Shown: positions 24,552 through 35,162, counted from the first letter of the stretch. The stretch is DNA of 47,864 nt from Xanthomonas maliensis (GCF_009192945.1 NZ_NSET01000043.1:1-47864), one strand, 5' to 3'. The notes: generated by a model not told the origin, from the letters alone. Program-made: numbers and translations.

Positions 24552-25774
24552 GCGATGGCCTCGTGTTCGGAGAGGGGCAGGCGGAAACCGACCCGGGCGC
24601 CGCTGCCTTCGGCCGGCAGCATCCACAGCTCGCCCTGCAGTCGCTCGATGGTGGCATGCGACAGCGCCAATCCCACGCCCATGCCGTCGGGCTTGCCACT
24701 GTTGAACAGGGTACCCGGCAGCATGGCCTGGGAGGTGTCGAAGCCGACACCGTAGTCGCGAACCTCCCCGCTGAGCTGGTCGCCGTCCACCCGCAGGCTG
24801 AGGTCGATCATCGGGCGGCCGGCCCGCTCGCCGGCATCGGCGGCGTTGTTCAACAACACCATCAACAGGTGACTGACACCCGGCTGCAGCATCAGCCGCA
24901 TCGGCGCGTCGTCGTTGCGGCGCAGTTCGATGGTCGGGCGCACCAGACGCCATTGCTCGAGCACGTCCTTGACCGCGACTTCGCGGCTGAGATGGCCGTT
25001 GTCGGCTGGCGCGGCCAATGCCAGCACGCGCTCGTGGCACTGCACCAGCAACTCGCGCAAGGTGTCCAGATCCTCGCGCAGCTCGACCTGGTCGCATTGG
25101 TCGGCAATGTCATCCACCAGCAGCGTCATGGTCGCCAGCGGCGTGTTGAGCTCGTGCGCCACAGAAGCGGCATGGGTGGCCAAGGCAACGATGCCTTCGT
25201 TGCGGGCGAAGCGTTCGCGCAACGTGGAAATCTCGCGCTCGCGTTCGCGCATCGACAAGGCCAGACGGGTCGCGAACACCAGCACCACCACCGTGGACAG
25301 CAGGAAATTGGCCGCCATGCCCCACATGTGCAGGCTCAAGGGATCGAAGCGACCGTAGGGCAGCGGCAACCCGAAGGCGGCACTGACCACGTAGCCGGCC
25401 ACGCAGCTGGCGGCCACCGCCATCGCCCAGGTCAGGGGCAAGGCCAGCGCCGCCAGCGCGATCAGCACCAGGAACAGCGAACCGAACGGGTTGGCGATGC
25501 CACCGCTCCAGCCCACCATCCAGGTCAAGATGGTGACATCGACCAGGATGTGGCCGAACTCGGTCGCCGGGCCGACCGCGCCGCGGTGGGCGACCCGCAG
25601 TTGGGCATACAGATTGAACATGGCCAGCGCCATCACCCCGGCCCACAAGGGCTGCTGGGGCAGGGCCAGGCCCATCGGGCCGGTTGCCACCAGGATGGTG
25701 GCGGCCTGGCCGGCCGTGGCCAGCCAGCGCAAGCTGCACAAGGTCCGCAGGAAGGAGGCGTCGGCAGGATTCAT
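24548..25774 (-). CDS. regB: RegB/PrrB-type redox sensor histidine kinase
   Basis: The 408-residue inner-membrane kinase has about six hydrophobic segments, then DHp and HATPase domains. The loop GGIANPF at 91-97 matches the RegB quinone-sensing motif. His207 lies in the H box HAASVAHELNTPLATM, and Cys246 lies 39 residues later, close to the spacing of the redox-active Cys265 from His225 in RegB. The ATP domain shows LLNNAADAG (N box), RDYGVGF and GMGVGLALSHA. It is coupled to the regulator gene by a four-base overlap. It diverges from ispG, 120 bases away. Sensing of quinone redox state is inferred from these motifs. Confidence 0.9.
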   Translation of the reverse strand: MNPADASFLRTLCSLRWLATAGQAATILVATGPMGLALPQQPLWAGVMALAMFNLYAQLRVAHRGAVGPATEFGHILVDVTILTWMVGWSGGIANPFGSLFLVLIALAALALPLTWAMAVAASCVAGYVVSAAFGLPLPYGRFDPLSLHMWGMAANFLLSTVVVLVFATRLALSMREREREISTLRERFARNEGIVALATHAASVAHELNTPLATMTLLVDDIADQCDQVELREDLDTLRELLVQCHERVLALAAPADNGHLSREVAVKDVLEQWRLVRPTIELRRNDDAPMRLMLQPGVSHLLMVLLNNAADAGERAGRPMIDLSLRVDGDQLSGEVRDYGVGFDTSQAMLPGTLFNSGKPDGMGVGLALSHATIERLQGELWMLPAEGSGARVGFRLPLSEHEAIA

Positions 25775-25882
25775 GTCGCCATGCTATGCGCTCAGGGGGG
25801 CGGTGGCCTGCGACAAACCGTCGCAGCGGTCAGTTCCACGGTCTGCGGCCGCCCTTCAGCTGTGAGCGGAGGCGGGACAGGC

Positions 25883-25888
25883 TAAAAT
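25883..25888 (+). promoter_or_regulatory. Possible -10 box giving leaderless ispG
   Basis: TAAAAT ends six bases before the ispG ATG at 25895. Transcription would start about at the A of the ATG, and no ribosome site is present upstream. The -35 side is poor (TGTGAG at 25861-25866, 16-base spacer). Confidence 0.35.
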
Positions 25889-25894
25889 AAACCG

Positions 25895-27160
25895 ATGCAC
25901 GACGCCGTCACTCGCCCAACTCCGCCCGCCGAGGCCACCGCCTGGCCACGTCGCATCACCCAGGCCGTCCAGGTCGGCAATGTCGTTGTCGGCGGCGGAC
26001 GGCCGGTGGTCGTCCAGTCGATGACCAATACCGACACCGCCGACGTCGCCGCCTCGGTCAAGCAGGTCGCCGAGCTTTGGCGCGCCGGCTCGGAAATGGT
26101 GCGGTTGACGGTCAATAACCCCGAATCGGCAGCAGCGATCCCGCGCATCGTCGAGAAGTTGCGGATGATGGGGATCGAGGTCCCGTTGATCGGCGATTTC
26201 CACTACAACGGCCATCAGTTGCTGGCTGCCGAACCGGCCTGCGCCGAGGCGCTGGCGAAATACCGCATCAATCCCGGCAATGTCGGCTTCGGTCGCAAGA
26301 AGGATCTGCAGTTCGCCCAACTGATCGAGTTTGCGATCCGCTACGACAAGCCGGTGCGCATCGGCGCCAACTGGGGGTCGCTGGACCAGGCGCTGGCCGC
26401 GCAACTGATGGACGAAAATTCCCAGCGTGCCACCCCATGGGATGCCGGGCGGGTGCTGCGCGAAGCCTTGATCCGTTCGGCAGTGGACTCGGCCGAGCGT
26501 GCGGTCGAGCTGGGATTGCCGCGCGAACGCATCATTCTGTCGGCCAAGGTGTCCGGTGTGCAGGAGCTGATCGCGGTCTATCGCGATATGGCCGCGCGCT
26601 GCGACTTCGCGTTGCACCTGGGGTTGACCGAGGCCGGCATCGGTAGCAAGGGCATCGTGGCCTCGGCGGCGGCGTTGTCCGTGCTGCTGCAGGAAGGCAT
26701 CGGCGACACCATCCGCATTTCGCTCACGCCCGAACCGGGGCAGTCGCGCACGCAGGAGGTCATCGTCGCCCAGGAGCTGCTGCAGACCACCGGCCAGCGC
26801 GCCTTTACCCCGCTGGTCACCGCCTGCCCGGGCTGCGGCCGCACCACCTCCGAGTTCTTCCAGGAGCTGGCCAAGGTGGTGCAGAACCACGTGCGCGCGC
26901 GCATGCCCGAGTGGAAGATCCACCATCCCGGCGCCGAGAACATGACCCTGGCGGTGATGGGCTGCGTGGTCAACGGGCCGGGTGAATCGCGGCACGCCAA
27001 TATCGGCATCTCGCTGCCAGGCACGGGGGAAGCGCCCTCGGCGCCGGTGTTCGTCGACGGGGAGAAGACGGTGACCTTGCGTGGGGAAAACATCGCGCAG
27101 GAGTTCATCGCCCTGATCGACCAGTATGTCGAGCGAACCTACGTCCGCCGCGCCGGCTGA
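25895..27160 (+). CDS. ispG: 4-hydroxy-3-methylbut-2-enyl diphosphate synthase
   Basis: IspG is a 4Fe-4S enzyme of the MEP isoprenoid pathway that converts MEcPP to HMBPP. The 421-residue protein has the N-terminal [19 protein letters not shown] and [14 protein letters not shown]. The cluster cysteines lie in [15 protein letters not shown] and [17 protein letters not shown]. It has the longer version of the family found in proteobacteria. Its end overlaps the PAP2 gene by 35 bases. Confidence 0.96.
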   Translation: MHDAVTRPTPPAEATAWPRRITQAVQVGNVVVGGGRPVVVQSMTNTDTADVAASVKQVAELWRAGSEMVRLTVNNPESAAAIPRIVEKLRMMGIEVPLIGDFHYNGHQLLAAEPACAEALAKYRINPGNVGFGRKKDLQFAQLIEFAIRYDKPVRIGANWGSLDQALAAQLMDENSQRATPWDAGRVLREALIRSAVDSAERAVELGLPRERIILSAKVSGVQELIAVYRDMAARCDFALHLGLTEAGIGSKGIVASAAALSVLLQEGIGDTIRISLTPEPGQSRTQEVIVAQELLQTTGQRAFTPLVTACPGCGRTTSEFFQELAKVVQNHVRARMPEWKIHHPGAENMTLAVMGCVVNGPGESRHANIGISLPGTGEAPSAPVFVDGEKTVTLRGENIAQEFIALIDQYVERTYVRRAG

Positions 27161-27848
27161 GTCGCCGGCGGGCGGACGCGCGTGGCTGGCTGCCAACGCC
27201 TGGCGGATGGCGGTGTTGTTCGTCGGCGTGCTGCTGCCGCTGGGGCTGTTCGTCAATCTGGCCGACGAAGTGCACGAGCTGGAGCAGTTCGTCTTCGACG
27301 AGCCATTGCTGTGGCACTTGCACGAGCTGAGTTCGCCGGCGCTCGACCGTTTCTTCGGCACGATTTCCCGGCTCGGTTACCAGCATGGCGTGATTCCGGT
27401 CGATATCGCCCTGGTGCTGGTGCTGCTGCTCCTGCGGCGTTGGCGCGAAGGCGCCTTCGCTGCGCTGAGCTGTGGCGGTTCGGCGTTGTTGAACATGGCG
27501 GCCAAGCAGTTCTTCCAGCGCGACCGGCCCAGCCTGTGGGAATCGATCGCGCCGGAGAGCACTTTCAGCTTTCCCAGCGGTCATGCGATGGGCTCGATGA
27601 CGCTGGCAGCGGTGTTGATCGCGCTGGCCTGGCGAACCGGCTGGCGCTGGCCAGTGAGCGTGATTGCCAGTGTGTTCGTGCTGCTGGTCGGTGTCTCGCG
27701 CATCTATCTGGGCGTGCATTACCCCTCCGACATCCTGGGCGGCTGGTCGGCGGCGCTGATCTGGGTGGTGGGCCTGTATTTGGTGATGTTCCGCGGCACC
27801 CGGCGGCCGCGCTGGCGGCGTCCCGGTGTGTCCGAGCGCATCGCCTAG
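27126..27848 (+). CDS. PAP2-family membrane phosphatase
   Basis: The 240-residue protein is an inner-membrane phosphatase of the PAP2/BacA-unrelated lipid phosphatase family, which acts on lipid phosphates such as phosphatidic acid or undecaprenyl diphosphate. The three motifs are KQFFQRDRP (about 123-131), FPSGHAMGS (about 147-155) and [17 protein letters not shown] (about 194-210). Five to six hydrophobic helices surround them. The start lies inside ispG (35-base overlap), so the genes are probably cotranscribed. A link to undecaprenyl carrier recycling would fit ispG, but that is inference. Confidence 0.88.
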   Translation: MSSEPTSAAPAESPAGGRAWLAANAWRMAVLFVGVLLPLGLFVNLADEVHELEQFVFDEPLLWHLHELSSPALDRFFGTISRLGYQHGVIPVDIALVLVLLLLRRWREGAFAALSCGGSALLNMAAKQFFQRDRPSLWESIAPESTFSFPSGHAMGSMTLAAVLIALAWRTGWRWPVSVIASVFVLLVGVSRIYLGVHYPSDILGGWSAALIWVVGLYLVMFRGTRRPRWRRPGVSERIA

Positions 27849-27990
27849 CAGCGCCAGGAAGGGGCAATGCTTTTAATGTACTAGCGTTCCCAGTCAGCCT
27901 CGAGCGGGTGGGGCTGGCCCGCCGTGCTCACCGTGCGTCATTCACTGAGCCGGGTGATGGCGTCGTCTTGGCGCAAACAAGGCGCTGGCC

Positions 27991-28902
27991 TTATTCGCCT
28001 GGTTTGACGCCTTCCACCGGCGCATGGGTGGAGGCGCGGCGCGCCAGCACCGCCTCGCGATGGGCGATATAGACATTGGCGGCGATGATGATGGCCGCAC
28101 CGAGCATGGTGTAGTGCGCGATCGCTTCGTCGAACAGCCACCAGCCGAGCAAGGCGACGAAAGGCAACTGCACGAAGCTGATCGGCTGCAAGGCCGAGAC
28201 TTCTCCGAGCTTGAGCGCGCGGGTCCAGAACAACTGGCCGGCGGTGCCGAAGATGCCGGTGGCGGCCAGCCATAGCCAATCCAGTCCCTGGGGCCATTGC
28301 CATTGCAGCAACGCCGGCAGCAGCGACATCGGTACCCAGAACACATAGGTGTAGAACACCACCGTGTCCGAGTCGTCCACGCGCGCCAATTGCTTGATCT
28401 GGATGGCGACCACCGCGCTGATGACTGCCGCCAGCAAGGCGATCAACAGCCCGGCGCTGAAGCTGGCCGAGCCGGGGCGCAGGATGATCAGTACGCCAAC
28501 GAAGCCGGCAGCGACGGCCAGCCAGCGGCGCAGGCGCACCCGCTCGCGCAGCCACAGCACCGCCAGCACGGTGACGAACAATGGCGTGGAGTAGGACAAG
28601 GCGATCGCCTGCGACAGCGGCAAATGGCCGATCGCCCAGAAACCGCATAGCATCGAGGCGAGCCCGATCAGGGTGCGGGCGAAATACCGCGGCAATTGTC
28701 CGGTTCGCGGCAATGGCCGGCCCGGCCGCAGGATCAACGGCAGCAGTGCCAGCAGCCCAAACGCATTGCGGAAGAACGCGATCTCGCTGGTGGACAGCTG
28801 CTGCGAGGCGAGCCGGATGGTGACCACCATCAGCCCGAACGCCAGCGTGCTGACCAGCATCCACAGCGCGGCGCGCACCGACGCCGACAGCGCGATCACC
28901 AT
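27991..28902 (-). CDS. EamA/DMT-family permease
   Basis: The 303-residue protein is a drug/metabolite transporter with two EamA repeats (about residues 8-140 and 150-285) and ten hydrophobic helices. [12 protein letters not shown] and [19 protein letters not shown] in the first half, and [10 protein letters not shown] in the second, are typical. I start at the ATG at 28902, which overlaps the end of murB by seven bases. The frame extends upstream, but only through murB. It is last in the pyrD-murB operon. The substrate is unknown. Confidence 0.85.
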   Translation of the reverse strand: MVIALSASVRAALWMLVSTLAFGLMVVTIRLASQQLSTSEIAFFRNAFGLLALLPLILRPGRPLPRTGQLPRYFARTLIGLASMLCGFWAIGHLPLSQAIALSYSTPLFVTVLAVLWLRERVRLRRWLAVAAGFVGVLIILRPGSASFSAGLLIALLAAVISAVVAIQIKQLARVDDSDTVVFYTYVFWVPMSLLPALLQWQWPQGLDWLWLAATGIFGTAGQLFWTRALKLGEVSALQPISFVQLPFVALLGWWLFDEAIAHYTMLGAAIIIAANVYIAHREAVLARRASTHAPVEGVKPGE

Positions 28903-29948
28903 TGCGCGCCGATCAGTCGCGGCTCCGGTTCCAGCACCACCGCGTAGCGCTCGCGGACCGAGCCAGCGATGCGGCGCGCTAACTGCAGCAGGTCTTCGCC
29001 GCTGGCGTGGCCATGGTTGACCAACACCAGCGCATGCTCGGCCGACACGCCGGCGTCGCCATCGCGCTGGCCTTTCCAGCCGCACTGTTCGATCAACCAG
29101 GCGGCCGACACCTTGCCCTGGCCGGCATGTTCGCCGGGATACACCGGCACCGCCGGTTCAATGGCTTGCAACGCGGCGATCTGGTCGCTGGGCAGCAACG
29201 GGTTCTTGAAGAAGCTGCCGGCATTGCCGAGCACATCCGGGTCCGGCAATTTGCGCTGACGGATGTTGATGACGGCCTGCGCCACGTCGGCAGCGCCGGC
29301 CAGGTCCGCGCCCATGCGCGCCAGTTCCTCGCGGATGCCGGCATAGTCCAGCCGTAGTTCGTGCAGCAGCGGTAAGTTGAACTCCACCGCCACGATCAAA
29401 TACCGGTCCGGCTGCTGTTTGAAGACACTGTCGCGATAGCCAAACGCGCACGCGTCCGGCGACAACCGCACCACCTGCTGCTGCTGGCGATCGTAGGCCT
29501 CCACCACATGGATGAACTCGCCCACCTGCACGCCGTAGGCACCGATGTTCTGGATCGGGCAGGCGCCCACCGTGCCGGGAATCAGCGCGAGATTTTCCAG
29601 TCCCGACAGTCCCTGCTGCAGCGAATACAGCACCAGCGCATGCCAGTTGGCGCCGGCGCCGGCGCGCACGATGGCGTGATCGGCGTGGTGGGCGATGATG
29701 GCCATGTCGCGATTTTCGAAGCACAGCACCACGCCGGGCGGATCGCCGGCCAGCAATACATTGCTGCCGCTACCCAACACCAGCAACGGCAGTCCGGCGA
29801 TCTCCGGCGCAGCCAGTGCGGTCGGCAGCGCTTCCGGCAGCTGGATGCCCAGCAACCAGGGGGCGGTGGCCTCGACATGGAAGGTGTTGAGGGCGCGCAG
29901 CGACGCTTGCGCCTGCAGGCGCCAACCCTCCGCAGGTGAACCCGTCAT
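28896..29948 (-). CDS. murB: UDP-N-acetylenolpyruvoylglucosamine reductase
   Basis: MurB reduces enolpyruvyl-UDP-GlcNAc to UDP-MurNAc for peptidoglycan. I use the ATG at 29948, which overlaps the pyrD stop (ATGA), giving 350 residues. The FAD site has [11 protein letters not shown] and [17 protein letters not shown]. The GYRDSVFK stretch marks the type I (E. coli-like) enzyme, and [10 protein letters not shown] contains the proton-donating serine. The order pyrD-murB is tightly coupled. Confidence 0.95.
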   Translation of the reverse strand: MTGSPAEGWRLQAQASLRALNTFHVEATAPWLLGIQLPEALPTALAAPEIAGLPLLVLGSGSNVLLAGDPPGVVLCFENRDMAIIAHHADHAIVRAGAGANWHALVLYSLQQGLSGLENLALIPGTVGACPIQNIGAYGVQVGEFIHVVEAYDRQQQQVVRLSPDACAFGYRDSVFKQQPDRYLIVAVEFNLPLLHELRLDYAGIREELARMGADLAGAADVAQAVINIRQRKLPDPDVLGNAGSFFKNPLLPSDQIAALQAIEPAVPVYPGEHAGQGKVSAAWLIEQCGWKGQRDGDAGVSAEHALVLVNHGHASGEDLLQLARRIAGSVRERYAVVLEPEPRLIGAQW

Positions 29949-31000
29949 AGCCGTCCCGCCGTGCCGCCGCTGGGGGCCTCGCGGCGGCGCCGGATCGCTT
30001 CGACGCACTCGCCGATCAGCGCCGGGCCGCGGAACACCAGCCCGCTATAGCACTGCACCAGGGTGGCGCCCGCGGCCATCTTGGCCACCGCATCGGCGCC
30101 GGAGTTGATGCCGCCCACGCCGATCAAGGGGATGGATTCGGGCAGGCGCGCGCGCAGTCGGCGCAGCACCAGGGTGGACTGGTCCAGCAATGGCGCACCG
30201 GACAGGCCACCGGCCTGCGCGGCCAGCGGATGCTCCTCGACCAAGGTGCGGGCGATGGTCGTATTCGTTGCGATCACGCCGTCCACCGCCAGATCCGACA
30301 ACACGCGTGCCGCTGCATCGATATCGCGATCGCTCAGATCCGGGGCCACCTTCACCAGCATCGGCACGCGTCGGCCATGTTGCGCGGCCAACGCTTCCTG
30401 CAGTTCGCGCAGCTCGGCGATCAGCCGCCGCAACGCCTGCTCTTCCTGCAGCTCGCGCAGGCCGGCGGTATTGGGCGAGGAGATATTGACGGTGATGTAG
30501 TCCGACGCGGCATAGACGCGCTCCATGCAGTAGCGATAGTCCTGCGTCGCCTCCTCGTTGGGCGTGTCCTTGTTCTTGCCGATGTTGATACCGAGCAGGC
30601 CACCAAGGCGGCGCGCGCGTTCGACATTGCGCACCAGCACGTCCACGCCGAGATTGTTGAAGCCCATGCGGTTGATGACGGCCTGGTGCTCGGGCAGGCG
30701 GAACATCCGCGGCTTGGGATTGCCCTGCTGCGGGCGCGGCGTCACCGTGCCGATCTCCACGAAGCCGAAGCCCAGGCCCAGCAAGGCATCGATGTGCTCG
30801 CCATTCTTGTCCAACCCGGCGGCCAGGCCGACCGGATTGGGGAACGTCAGCCCGAATGCCGACGTCGGCAGCGGCGGGGGCCGTTTGGCCAGCAAGGGCA
30901 GGGTGCCGCTGCGGTAGGCGGTCTCGATGGCACGCAAACCGAGCGCGTGGGCGCGCTCGGCATCGAAGGCAAACAGGAACGGGCGAGCGAGCGAATACAT
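29945..31000 (-). CDS. pyrD: Dihydroorotate dehydrogenase (quinone), class 2
   Basis: PyrD oxidises dihydroorotate to orotate and passes electrons to quinone at the inner membrane. The 351-residue length and the N-terminal amphipathic extension [20 protein letters not shown] mark class 2. FMN and substrate residues lie in [35 protein letters not shown] (catalytic serine) and [13 protein letters not shown]. It begins 4 bases after the methyltransferase stop and overlaps murB. Confidence 0.96.
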   Translation of the reverse strand: MYSLARPFLFAFDAERAHALGLRAIETAYRSGTLPLLAKRPPPLPTSAFGLTFPNPVGLAAGLDKNGEHIDALLGLGFGFVEIGTVTPRPQQGNPKPRMFRLPEHQAVINRMGFNNLGVDVLVRNVERARRLGGLLGINIGKNKDTPNEEATQDYRYCMERVYAASDYITVNISSPNTAGLRELQEEQALRRLIAELRELQEALAAQHGRRVPMLVKVAPDLSDRDIDAAARVLSDLAVDGVIATNTTIARTLVEEHPLAAQAGGLSGAPLLDQSTLVLRRLRARLPESIPLIGVGGINSGADAVAKMAAGATLVQCYSGLVFRGPALIGECVEAIRRRREAPSGGTAGRL

Positions 31001-31004
31001 GCGG

Positions 31005-31778
31005 TCAGTTCAATGTGCCCGCGAACACGCGGGTCTGGTACTGGAAGTCGATCCGTCCTGCGTGTGCATGCTGATCGAACAGCTGGCGCAGCGCGGCAAG
31101 CATCGGTCGGTGACGCGGGTCGTCGGCCAGCGGCGCATACGACGAAGACAGCAATCGCCCACGTAGCGCATCGAAATCCAGCCGCTGGACGTTGGGGAAA
31201 TAGGCCGCTGCGCGGAAGCCGGTGCCGAACCAGTCGCGCATGGTCGCGTCATCCTGGTAGCGCTCGGCGACGGCGGTGTAGTCGGTACCGTAGTCCAGCA
31301 GCAACTGTTCGTAATCGCGCAGGAAGGCAGTGCTGTCCAGTTCGCGCGAGTTCCAATACACCACGGCCAGGCCGCCAGGTTGCAGGATGCGCGCCCATTC
31401 GGCGCGCACGGCGTGGGTGTCGAACCAGTGGAAGGCTTGCGCGGCCGAGACCAGTCCAACACTGGCGTCGGCCAGCCCGGTGGCCTCGGCGGTGCCGTCG
31501 ACGGTGGTGAACTGCGGATACTCGGACAACCATTGCTGGGCGGCGGCACGCATTGTCGCGTTGGGTTCCACCGCCGTGACCGGATGACCGGCTTGCAGGA
31601 ACAGCCGGCTGGAAATGCCGGTGCCGGCACCGATGTCGGCCACCGCGGTCGTTGGCGTGACGCCCAGCGTCGTCTGCAGCCAATCGAGCAAGGCCGGCGG
31701 ATAGCTGGGGCGGTAGCGTGCGTAGTCCTCGACACGGTCGTCGAAGCGGCGCGCGGATGCCGGTGCGTTCGTATTCAT
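31005..31778 (-). CDS. Class I SAM-dependent methyltransferase
   Basis: The 257-residue protein has a Rossmann methyltransferase core: motif [20 protein letters not shown] near residues 44-62, [22 protein letters not shown] and the AQAFHWFD motif. This resembles Tam/UbiE-like and trans-aconitate methyltransferase-like proteins of unknown substrate. Its start overlaps the DUF4190 stop (ATGA), and its stop lies four bases before pyrD, so it is part of the same operon. Confidence 0.87.
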   Translation of the reverse strand: MNTNAPASARRFDDRVEDYARYRPSYPPALLDWLQTTLGVTPTTAVADIGAGTGISSRLFLQAGHPVTAVEPNATMRAAAQQWLSEYPQFTTVDGTAEATGLADASVGLVSAAQAFHWFDTHAVRAEWARILQPGGLAVVYWNSRELDSTAFLRDYEQLLLDYGTDYTAVAERYQDDATMRDWFGTGFRAAAYFPNVQRLDFDALRGRLLSSSYAPLADDPRHRPMLAALRQLFDQHAHAGRIDFQYQTRVFAGTLN

Positions 31779-32059
31779 CCGTGCGTCGCCAGCAACCAGG
31801 CCATGCCGCCGAAGAACAGCAGGAAGCAGATCGCCGCCCCGACCAGCATCGCCAGCGACAGCCAGCCCAGGATCAGCCCGGTCACCGCCAGGCCATCGCC
31901 CTCCAGGCCATGCGGATTGCGGCGGATCTCGCTGCGGGCCAGATGGCCGGTGACGATGGCGCAGATACTGCCCAACACCGGGACCAGCGTCCAGCCGAGG
32001 ATGCCGGTGATCAGGCTGGCGACGGCCAATGCACTGGTCTGGCGCACGACGATGTTCAT
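31775..32059 (-). CDS. DUF4190-type small membrane protein
   Basis: The product of about 94 residues has two hydrophobic helices separated by a hydrophilic loop ending in SEIRRNPHGLEGDGLAV, the hallmark of DUF4190. Two ATGs (32062 and 32059) lie in tandem after AGGAG; the second is seven bases from it and is my choice. It is the first gene of a chain coupled by overlaps to the methyltransferase, pyrD, murB and the permease. Function unknown. Confidence 0.85.
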   Translation of the reverse strand: MNIVVRQTSALAVASLITGILGWTLVPVLGSICAIVTGHLARSEIRRNPHGLEGDGLAVTGLILGWLSLAMLVGAAICFLLFFGGMAWLLATHG

Positions 32060-32234
32060 CATGAACTCCTGAGCGGAGCCGCCAGGACGGCGGTCCGCCG
32101 CATTATCCCAGAGCCGCCCGCGAAATGGCGGCCTGGCGACGCGCCGGCGATCCTTCCAGGCAGGATAGGCCGCCGGCGCACCGCGTGTTGCCGTTGCCAC
32201 CGGCCGGACTGTCCGGCCAGTGGCGCAACGCCGA

Positions 32235-33767
32235 TCAAAGATCGAACTTGATGCCCTGCGCCAGCGGCAACGAATCGGAGTAGTTGATGGTATTGGTCTG
32301 ACGACGCATATAGACCTTCCACGCATCCGAGCCGGACTCGCGCCCGCCGCCGGTGTCCTTCTCGCCACCGAACGCACCGCCGATCTCCGCGCCGGAGGTG
32401 CCGATGTTGACGTTGGCAATGCCGCAGTCGCTGCCCGCGGCGGACAGGAACTTCTCGGCCGCCTTCAGGTTCTGGGTGAAGATCGACGACGACAAGCCCT
32501 GCGGCACGCCGTTCTGCAGGTCGATCGCCTCGTCCAGGCTGTCGTACTTCATCACGTACAGGATCGGCGCGAAGGTCTCGTGCTGGACCACCGCATCGCT
32601 GTTCTGCAGGCCCGTCACGATCGCCGGCAGCACGAAATTGCCGGGGCGATCGATTGCCGTGCCGCCGGTTTCCACCGTGCCGCCGGCCGCCTTGGCCTTG
32701 GCGATCGACTCCAGGAACTGCTCCACCGCACCGCGGCTATTGAGCGGGCCCATCAGGTTGGCCGGATCGGTGGGATCGCCGATCTTGCCTTCGACCTGCT
32801 TGTAGGCTTTGACCAGGGTGGCCAGCACGGTGTCGTAGATCGAGGAATGCACGATCAGACGGCGGGTGGTGGTGCAACGCTGGCCGGCGGTGCCGACCGC
32901 GCCGAACACGATGCCGGGGATGGCCAGCTTCAGGTCGGCGGTCTCGTCCAGGATGATGGCGTTGTTGCCACCCAGCTCCAGCAGGCAACGCCCCAGGCGG
33001 CGTGCGACCTTCTCAGCCACCACGCGGCCGACCTGGGTCGAACCGGTGAAGCTGATCAGCGGCACGCGCGCATCCTCGACCAGCTTCTCCGACAACGCCG
33101 TGCCGGCATCGTTGATCAGGAAGAAGATGTCCGGGAATCCGCCTTCCTTCAGCGCGGCGTTGCAGATCTTCATCGTCGCGATCGCGGTCAGCGGCGTCTT
33201 GTTGGACGGCTTCCAAATGCAGATATCGCCACAGATGGCCGCCAGGAACGCATTCCACGCCCACACCGCCACCGGGAAGTTGAACGCACTGATGATGCCG
33301 ACCAGGCCCAGCGGCTGGTACTGCTCGTACATCCGATGGCCGGGCCGCTCGGAGTGCATGGTGTAGCCGTACAGCATGCGGCTCTGGCCCACCGCGAAGT
33401 CGGCGATGTCGATCATCTCCTGGACCTCGCCGTCGCCCTCCGGCTTGCTCTTGCCCATTTCCAGCGCAACCAACGAGCCCAGCGCATCCTTGTGGCGCCG
33501 CAGCGCCTCGCCGCACAAACGCACCGCCTCTCCGCGCCGCGGCGCCGGCGTGGTGCGCCACAGCTTGAAGGCGGCCTGCGCACGCTGGACGACGAGCTCG
33601 TAGTCGTCCGGCGTCGTCGCCTGCACCTCGGCGATGATGGCGTTGGTGGTCGGGTTGAGCGGCTGCAGCACCCCGGCACCGCTGGCCTGCGACCAGGTCG
33701 CCTCGCCAAGATAGGTGCCCGCATTGGAGGGGGCGAGGTCGAGTGCCTTGAGCAGGTCAGCGGACAT
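32235..33767 (-). CDS. amaB: ALDH7-family aldehyde dehydrogenase
   Basis: The 510-residue NAD-linked enzyme belongs to the antiquitin (ALDH7) group, which oxidises alpha-aminoadipate semialdehyde in lysine breakdown. I start at the ATG at 33767, after AGGAG, rather than at 33794. Signs include [35 protein letters not shown], the general base Glu in LLELGGNNA and the catalytic Cys in [12 protein letters not shown]. The C-terminal [18 protein letters not shown] is typical of ALDH7. The exact substrate is inferred. Confidence 0.9.
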   Translation of the reverse strand: MSADLLKALDLAPSNAGTYLGEATWSQASGAGVLQPLNPTTNAIIAEVQATTPDDYELVVQRAQAAFKLWRTTPAPRRGEAVRLCGEALRRHKDALGSLVALEMGKSKPEGDGEVQEMIDIADFAVGQSRMLYGYTMHSERPGHRMYEQYQPLGLVGIISAFNFPVAVWAWNAFLAAICGDICIWKPSNKTPLTAIATMKICNAALKEGGFPDIFFLINDAGTALSEKLVEDARVPLISFTGSTQVGRVVAEKVARRLGRCLLELGGNNAIILDETADLKLAIPGIVFGAVGTAGQRCTTTRRLIVHSSIYDTVLATLVKAYKQVEGKIGDPTDPANLMGPLNSRGAVEQFLESIAKAKAAGGTVETGGTAIDRPGNFVLPAIVTGLQNSDAVVQHETFAPILYVMKYDSLDEAIDLQNGVPQGLSSSIFTQNLKAAEKFLSAAGSDCGIANVNIGTSGAEIGGAFGGEKDTGGGRESGSDAWKVYMRRQTNTINYSDSLPLAQGIKFDL

Positions 33768-33899
33768 GGTGACTCCTGGAATCGAAAGGACCACGCGCCA
33801 CCGGATCGGCGCAAGCGTGGGAAGCCCACAATTTTAGCAGGCTCCGCCCCAGCGCCGCCGGCTTGGCAAGCGTGGCGAACATGCGACAATACCGTGCTT

Positions 33900-33976
33900 G
33901 GCCCCGTAGCTCAGCTGGATAGAGCGTCCCCCTCCTAAGGGGAAGGTCGCCCGTTCGAATCGGGCCGGGGTCACCA
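33900..33976 (+). tRNA. tRNA-Arg (CCT)
   Basis: The 77-base sequence folds as a cloverleaf. The acceptor GGCCCCG pairs with CGGGGTC, followed by ACCA. The anticodon loop is CTCCTAA (anticodon CCT), and the T arm contains GTTCGAATC. It lies divergently from the aldehyde dehydrogenase. A gene-poor stretch with relic genes follows, as is common next to tRNA integration sites. Confidence 0.95.
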
Positions 33977-34196
33977 GCAATCACTACCTTGCGCGCGCGT
34001 TGCAGCGCTTTTTGGCGTGTTTACGTCCGTATCCGCAGGGGTGGTCACAGCGGTCCTTCGATGAAGGCTTGCATTGCCGCTGCTTCGACGGGATGGTGGC
34101 GGCCTTGTTCGACCGCCCGACGGTATCCCGCCTTGCGACCTGACTGGGCCGCGTCGAAAGAGGCCATCGGCCGCACCAACGCAGCCCGCTCCAGGG

Positions 34197-34376
34197 TCAC
34201 TGCTCAGTGCGCCGATGTTCGAGTGCGTGACGGTCCTGTAGCTGGGCCTGCAGTTGCTCGATCTGCATCTGCATCCTGTCCAGCTTGGACTGGGCATCAC
34301 GCAGCATTCCGATGCAATAGCCGATGCCTCCACAAAGAGCGATCGGCAGCAGGTCCTGGAACCATGGAGGGATCAT
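34197..34376 (-). CDS. Small protein: one membrane helix and coiled coil
   Basis: I start at the ATG at 34376 within a longer frame. The 59 residues have one hydrophobic segment (LLPIALCGGIGYCIGML) and then a heptad-like stretch from LDRMQMQIEQLQAQ. This layout suits a small membrane-anchored coiled-coil protein. No ribosome site is visible, and the gene lies in a gene-poor stretch behind a tRNA, so I am not sure it is expressed. Confidence 0.4.
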   Translation of the reverse strand: MIPPWFQDLLPIALCGGIGYCIGMLRDAQSKLDRMQMQIEQLQAQLQDRHALEHRRTEQ

Positions 34377-34680
34377 GGCGCGCGCTCGGGAGCGGACAAG
34401 CCTGCAGTGTCGCATCACGGTCGACGACAAGATGAACGCCGTTGACACAGTGAACCGGCTTGCCGGTGTTTCTCCCATTGCCATGCGAGACCGCATCCAT
34501 CGCGGGGTCGGAGACCAGCGGCTCATTCCGACAAGCACGAGGTTGAAAGGGATTGCAACGATCCGGGCGCGGTATCACAGGGTCGCCTTGCAAGTGCTGC
34601 CGAGCCATCTGTAAGGCGTAGCAGTCATGTCTCATCACTGATATCGATCACGCACTGGGTGTGCGGCGCTTTCGCTCAAG
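34377..34680. other. Gene-poor interval of about 300 bases
   Basis: I see no gene in this interval between a tiny possible gene and the urea-carboxylase relic. The plus frames open here lack ribosome sites and protein resemblance. Confidence 0.4.
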
Positions 34681-34972
34681 GCTGTGGAGCTGGACGGCGT
34701 GCATGCGCTCTCGCCGGGCGTGCGCTTGCTGCAGATTCATTACGATAGCCGCACCATTGCGCAGTCGGTGCTGGTCGAGCGCCTGATCGCGTTGGAGACG
34801 CACCTGCCCAGCGTGGAGGGTCTCCAGGTCCCGAGCCGCATCGTCATTTGCCGATGGCCTTCGAGGGTTCGGCCACGTTGGGCGTGCTTGCGCGCGCCAT
34901 CGAGACAGTGAAGGCCCACGCACCGTGGCTGCCCAATAACGTGGATTTCATCGGGCGCATCAATGGCGTCTC
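34681..34972 (+). pseudogene. Frameshifted fragment of urea carboxylase (AHS1/KipI region)
   Basis: The first frame reads ELDGVHALSPGVRLLQIHYD and VEGLQVPSRIV. Near 34850 the frame shifts and continues LPMAFEGSATLGVLARAIETV and then APWLPNNVDFIGRINGVS. This corresponds to the allophanate-hydrolase subunit 1 (KipI-like) domain of urea carboxylase: IHYDSR, VPSRIVHLP and APWCP-N-FI-RING are its conserved stretches. One missing base (GTCATTTG where GTCCATTTG is expected) explains the shift. The rest of the large protein is absent. Confidence 0.6.
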
Positions 34973-35150
34973 AATCGATCCCGGAGCGCTGCGCCCAATG
35001 CGCAACCAGCTGGATCACCTCGATGGCCTGATTGGGGTATTGCGTCAGCAGTTCTGCCTGGAACCGCATGACGACGCTTGATGGATCCTCCGCACCAAGC
35101 AGGCGCCGCTGTAGCTCCAACATCAGCGGTGGCAAGGAGGTGTCGGCCAT
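34971..35150 (-). CDS. Small hypothetical protein, 59 residues
   Basis: An ATG at 35150 opens a frame to a TGA at 34973-34971. The protein (MADTSLPPLMLELQRRLLGA, then AELLTQYPNQAIEVIQLVAH) is composed of two amphipathic helices with natural amino-acid use and a Gly-Asp turn between them, unlike the arginine-rich noise frames around it. It is too short for common length cut-offs. No clear ribosome site precedes it. Function unknown. Confidence 0.5.
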   Translation of the reverse strand: MADTSLPPLMLELQRRLLGAEDPSSVVMRFQAELLTQYPNQAIEVIQLVAHWAQRSGID

Positions 35151-35162
35151 GATGGCAGTGTA

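Noticed and set aside
32220..33938. 572-codon frame on the plus strand
   Set aside because: It is antisense to the aldehyde dehydrogenase, which has all its catalytic motifs, and reads even into the tRNA-Arg gene.
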